From: Aminobacter anthyllidis
GTDB taxonomy: Bacteria > Pseudomonadota > Alphaproteobacteria > Rhizobiales > Rhizobiaceae
Length of the DNA stretch: 64,000 nt
Direction: 5' to 3'
Assembly: GCF_018555685.1 (NCBI RefSeq)
Contig: NZ_JAFLWW010000001.1
Coordinates: 434,001-498,000 of the forward strand
In this document: positions 60,678 through 64,000 of the stretch, one piece after another
Numbering within the stretch: the stretch's first letter is position 1
Layout of the letters: each line of letters begins with the position of its first letter
Made by a program: the position numbers and the translations under genes
The notes under the pieces: model-generated
What the model saw: only the letters and a program-made list of their open reading frames with translations
Databases searched by the model: none
What the model was told of the DNA's origin: nothing

Positions 60678-63600
60678 ATGTCGAGTGACAGGCTCCCGCG
60701 CGATCCGCTCAAGCGCGAAGCGTTGAAAAATGCAGACAAGCCAGAGGCTTCCGATCGGATGTTCATTCATCTGCGCGTCCACTCGCCCTATTCGCTGCTC
60801 GAAGGTGCCTTGAAGCTCGACAAGGTTGTCGGCCATGCCACCAAGGATGCAGCGCCTGCCATCGCCGTCGCCGACACCAACAACCTGTTCGGCGCGCTCG
60901 AATTTGCCCAGAAGGCGACAAAGGATGGCGTGCAGCCCCTGATTGGCTGCCAGGTCGATGTCGACTTCGCCGACAGCGGAGACAATGCACAACGTGGCCA
61001 GGGCTGGAAGCAGGCGCTGGACCTCTATCCGGTTGTTTTGCTCGCAGCGACCGAAACCGGTTACGCCAACCTCGTTCGCCTGGTTAGCCGTCTCTATCTG
61101 GAAACGCCACCCGGCGACCCGGTTCATGCGACGCTCGATTGGCTTGCCGCTTCAGCCGAGGGCATCATCTGCCTGACCGGCGGTCCGCGCGGGCCGATTG
61201 GCGCTGCGATCAAGAGTGATCATAACGCAATTGCCGAAAGCCGCCTGCTGGCGTTGAAGCAATTGTTCGGCGACCGGCTTTACGTCGAGCTCGAGCGGCT
61301 GGCCGGCTACGACCGGGTTGTCGAGGCCGCGACGATCGAACTGGCCTACCGCCACTATCTGCCTCTGGTCGCCACCAACGAGGCGTTCTTTGCCGCGCGT
61401 GCCGACTTCGAGGCACATGATGCGCTCATCGCCATTGCCGAGGGCTCGGTGGTCGCCGAAGACAATCGTCGCAGGCTGACACCCGACAATTTCCTCAAGT
61501 CGCAGAAGGAGATGGCGGAGCTTTTTGCCGACCTGCCTGAAGCGATTGACAATACGGTCGAGATCGCTCGGCGCTGTTCCTACTATCCCAAGAACCGCAA
61601 TCCGATCCTGCCGCGCTTTACCGGTGGCGATATTGCCGATGCCGATGCGGCGGTCGCAGCCGAAGCGGCGGAGCTGACACGCCAGGCCCATGAAGGTCTT
61701 GCCATGCGGCTTGAATCGCGCGGTCTGTCTGAAGGTTATACGCCGGAACAATACAAGGAACGGCTGGAGTACGAGCTCGGCATCATCGAGCGCATGAAGT
61801 TCCCAGGCTACTTCCTGATCGTTGCGGACTTCATCAAATGGGCGAAGGTTCAGGGCATTCCGGTTGGCCCTGGCCGTGGTTCGGGTGCAGGTTCACTGGT
61901 TGCTTATGCCCTGACCATCACCGACGTCGACCCGTTGCGCTTCTCGCTGCTGTTCGAGCGCTTCCTCAATCCAGACCGCGTCTCGATGCCCGACTTCGAC
62001 ATCGACTTCTGCCAGGACCGGCGCGAAGAAGTGATCCGCTACGTCCAGGGCAAGTATGGCCGCGACCAAGTCGGCCAGATCATCACCTTCGGAACGCTGC
62101 AGGCGCGCGCCGTGCTGCGCGACGTCGGCCGCGTCTTGCAGATGCCTTACGGCCAGGTCGACAAGCTGTGCAAGATGGTGCCGCAGAACCCGGCCAATCC
62201 GGTGACGCTGGGCCAGGCGATCGAAGGCGAACCGCGCTTTGCCGAAGAGGCCGAGCGCGAGCCGATCGTGCAGACGCTGCTCGACATGGCGCAGAAGCTC
62301 GAAGGGCTTTATCGCCACGCCTCGACGCATGCCGCCGGCATCGTCATCGGCGACCGTCCGCTTTCCGAACTCGTGCCAATGTACCGGGACCCGCGCTCGG
62401 ACATGCCGGTCACCCAGTTCAATATGAAGTATGTCGAGCAGGCCGGGCTGGTGAAGTTCGACTTCCTTGGCCTCAAGACGCTGACGGTGCTGCAAAAGGC
62501 GCTCGAGTTCATCAGCCGCCGTGGCGTCGACATCGACCTCGCGCTGATTCCGCTCGATGATCCGCTGACCTACGCCATGCTGTCGCGCGGCGAGACCGTC
62601 GGCATATTCCAGGTTGAAAGTGCCGGCATGCGCAAGGCGCTGATCGGCATGAAGCCCGACCGCATCGAAGACATCATCGCCCTGGTGGCGCTCTATCGTC
62701 CCGGCCCGATGGAGAACATCCCGACCTACAACGCCCGCAAGCATGGCGAAGAAGAGATCGAGTCGATCCATCCCAAGATCGACTACCTGGTGAAGGAGAC
62801 CCAAGGGGTCATCGTCTACCAGGAACAGGTCATGCAGATCGCCCAGGTGCTGTCCGGCTACTCGCTTGGCGAAGCCGATCTGCTGCGCCGCGCCATGGGC
62901 AAGAAGATCCGCGCCGAGATGGACAAGCAGCGCGAGCGCTTCGTCACCGGTGCCGTGGATGGCGGTGTGGCCAAGCCGCAGGCCAACTTCATCTTCGACC
63001 TTCTGGCCAAGTTCGCCGACTACGGCTTCAACAAGTCGCACGCCGCAGCCTACGCCATCGTTTCCTACCAGACGGCCTATCTCAAGGCGCATTACCCGGT
63101 CGAGTTCCTCGCCGCCTCGATGACCTACGATATGTCCAACACCGACAAGCTCAACGACTTCCGCCAGGACGCCATGCGCCTCGGCATCGATGTCGTGCCG
63201 CCATCGGTCATGACAAGCTTCCGCGACTTCGAGGTTGGCGAAAAGAAGATCTTCTACTCCCTCGCCGCCATCAAGGGCGTGGGTGAGGCGGCGGTGCAGC
63301 ACATCGTCGCCAAGCGTGCCGAAAAGCCGTTTGCCAGCCTTGCCGACTTCTGCGAGCGCATCGACCCGAAACTGGTCGGCAAGCGTGTCTTCGAAAGCCT
63401 GATCATGGCTGGCGCGCTCGATTGTTTCGGTCATGAGCGTGCGGCGATGATGGCCGGAATGGAACGCATGATGGGCCTTGCGTCACGCGCCCACGAAAAC
63501 GCCACCCTTGGCCAGTCCGACATCTTCGGCAGCGCGGCTTCGGGGCAGGCGCCGTCGCTGCATTTGCCTGTCGCCGATGCGTGGCTTCCAGCGGATCGCC

Positions 63601-64000
63601 TGCATCGCGAGTTCCAGGTCGTCGGTTTCTACCTCTCGGCGCATCCGCTCGATGAATACAAGGCAGCGCTTGAAAAGATGCGCGTCCAGAACTGGGCCGA
63701 TTTCGCCGCTGCCGTGAAGCGTGGCGCGACCGCTGGCCGGTTGGCGGGCACCGTGACGACCAAGCAGGAGCGCAAGACCAAGACCGGCAACAAGATGGGC
63801 ATTGTTCAGTTTTCGGATGTCTCGGGCCAATATGAAGCGGTGATGTTCTCCGAAACGCTGGCGCAGTATCGCGACCTCTGCGAGCCCGGCAAGTCGGTGG
63901 TCGTCACCGTTGCCGCGGAAGACCGCCCGGAAGGCGTCAACCTGCGCATCCAGACGGTGCAGTCGCTGGAGGACGAAGCGAGCCGGGTGCAAAAGACGCT
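60678..64000 (+). CDS. dnaE: DNA polymerase III alpha subunit (3' end beyond window)
   Basis: Replicative polymerase catalytic subunit, about 1107 codons visible; family length is near 1170, so the last few dozen residues are missing. The N-terminal PHP domain starts FIHLRVHSPYSLLEGALKLD. The palm catalytic aspartates are in SMPDFDIDFCQDRREEV near 61987-62025, with GPGRGSGAGSLVAYAL upstream. The helix-hairpin-helix and OB regions follow (SLAAIKGVGEAAVQHIVAK; AGRLAGTVTTKQERKTKTG). ATG at 60678 gives a 27-residue extension before the FIHLRV core; ATG at 60759 is the alternative. Proofreading is supplied by DnaQ elsewhere. Confidence 0.97.
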   Translation, partial: MSSDRLPRDPLKREALKNADKPEASDRMFIHLRVHSPYSLLEGALKLDKVVGHATKDAAPAIAVADTNNLFGALEFAQKATKDGVQPLIGCQVDVDFADSGDNAQRGQGWKQALDLYPVVLLAATETGYANLVRLVSRLYLETPPGDPVHATLDWLAASAEGIICLTGGPRGPIGAAIKSDHNAIAESRLLALKQLFGDRLYVELERLAGYDRVVEAATIELAYRHYLPLVATNEAFFAARADFEAHDALIAIAEGSVVAEDNRRRLTPDNFLKSQKEMAELFADLPEAIDNTVEIARRCSYYPKNRNPILPRFTGGDIADADAAVAAEAAELTRQAHEGLAMRLESRGLSEGYTPEQYKERLEYELGIIERMKFPGYFLIVADFIKWAKVQGIPVGPGRGSGAGSLVAYALTITDVDPLRFSLLFERFLNPDRVSMPDFDIDFCQDRREEVIRYVQGKYGRDQVGQIITFGTLQARAVLRDVGRVLQMPYGQVDKLCKMVPQNPANPVTLGQAIEGEPRFAEEAEREPIVQTLLDMAQKLEGLYRHASTHAAGIVIGDRPLSELVPMYRDPRSDMPVTQFNMKYVEQAGLVKFDFLGLKTLTVLQKALEFISRRGVDIDLALIPLDDPLTYAMLSRGETVGIFQVESAGMRKALIGMKPDRIEDIIALVALYRPGPMENIPTYNARKHGEEEIESIHPKIDYLVKETQGVIVYQEQVMQIAQVLSGYSLGEADLLRRAMGKKIRAEMDKQRERFVTGAVDGGVAKPQANFIFDLLAKFADYGFNKSHAAAYAIVSYQTAYLKAHYPVEFLAASMTYDMSNTDKLNDFRQDAMRLGIDVVPPSVMTSFRDFEVGEKKIFYSLAAIKGVGEAAVQHIVAKRAEKPFASLADFCERIDPKLVGKRVFESLIMAGALDCFGHERAAMMAGMERMMGLASRAHENATLGQSDIFGSAASGQAPSLHLPVADAWLPADRLHREFQVVGFYLSAHPLDEYKAALEKMRVQNWADFAAAVKRGATAGRLAGTVTTKQERKTKTGNKMGIVQFSDVSGQYEAVMFSETLAQYRDLCEPGKSVVVTVAAEDRPEGVNLRIQTVQSLEDEASRVQKT

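Overview
The window is GC-rich DNA from an alphaproteobacterium of the Hyphomicrobiales, most like Mesorhizobium or a close Phyllobacteriaceae relative. This rests on gene content and order (tig, radC, map; alaC, hom, glpX, recJ; hisI, folE; parE; gcvTHP behind a glycine riboswitch; class III alcohol dehydrogenase, dnaE) and on protein style. No database search was possible, so the genus is an inference.

Positions 1-9255 are the early and replication end of a T7-like (Autographiviridae-type) prophage, entirely on the minus strand. From right to left it carries a small early gene, a single-subunit RNA polymerase, a run of small unknown genes, a gp2.5-type single-stranded DNA binding protein, endonuclease I, more small genes, a Nudix hydrolase, an RNA ligase and a gp4-type primase-helicase that runs off the left edge. 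Many genes overlap by 1-8 bases. The prophage meets the chromosome inside a tRNA-Leu(UAG) gene: only the 5' half (9256-9297) remains here, followed on the phage side by a terminator hairpin. No integrase lies in the window.

Positions 9640-14114 are host core: trigger factor, RadC-family protein, methionine aminopeptidase, an SH3 protein, a phnA remnant and a small lipoprotein. Positions 14226-24138 look like an old genomic islet. An intact tRNA-Glu (24064-24138) stands at one end and a decayed direct copy of its 3' half plus 3' flank (about 14226-14286) at the other. Inside is one tight operon: a LysR regulator, a peptide-type ABC importer (binding protein, two permeases, two ATPases), a DoeB/AstE-like zinc deacylase and a GNAT-C39 peptidase fusion. 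It reads as an uptake-and-hydrolysis route for an unknown acylated or peptide-like compound.

Positions 24218-50073 are mostly core metabolism and housekeeping: an M15 peptidase-like lipoprotein, PHA synthase, alanine-type aminotransferase and homoserine dehydrogenase, class II FBPase, RecJ, patatin, HisI, FolE, an IscU-like protein, LysR, YidD, a class D beta-lactamase, ThrRS behind a possible attenuator, a nitroreductase/flavin reductase pair, a CitE-like lyase with a MaoC hydratase, DUF2336, ParE and a GGDEF cyclase.

Positions 50174-64000 hold the glycine cleavage operon with its tandem glycine riboswitch, a molybdopterin oxidoreductase with its cytochrome b, DUF1345, UPF0178, a cupin, an AT-richer HEPN-like gene inserted next to an ElaA-type acetyltransferase, glutathione-dependent formaldehyde dehydrogenase, and most of dnaE, which runs off the right edge.
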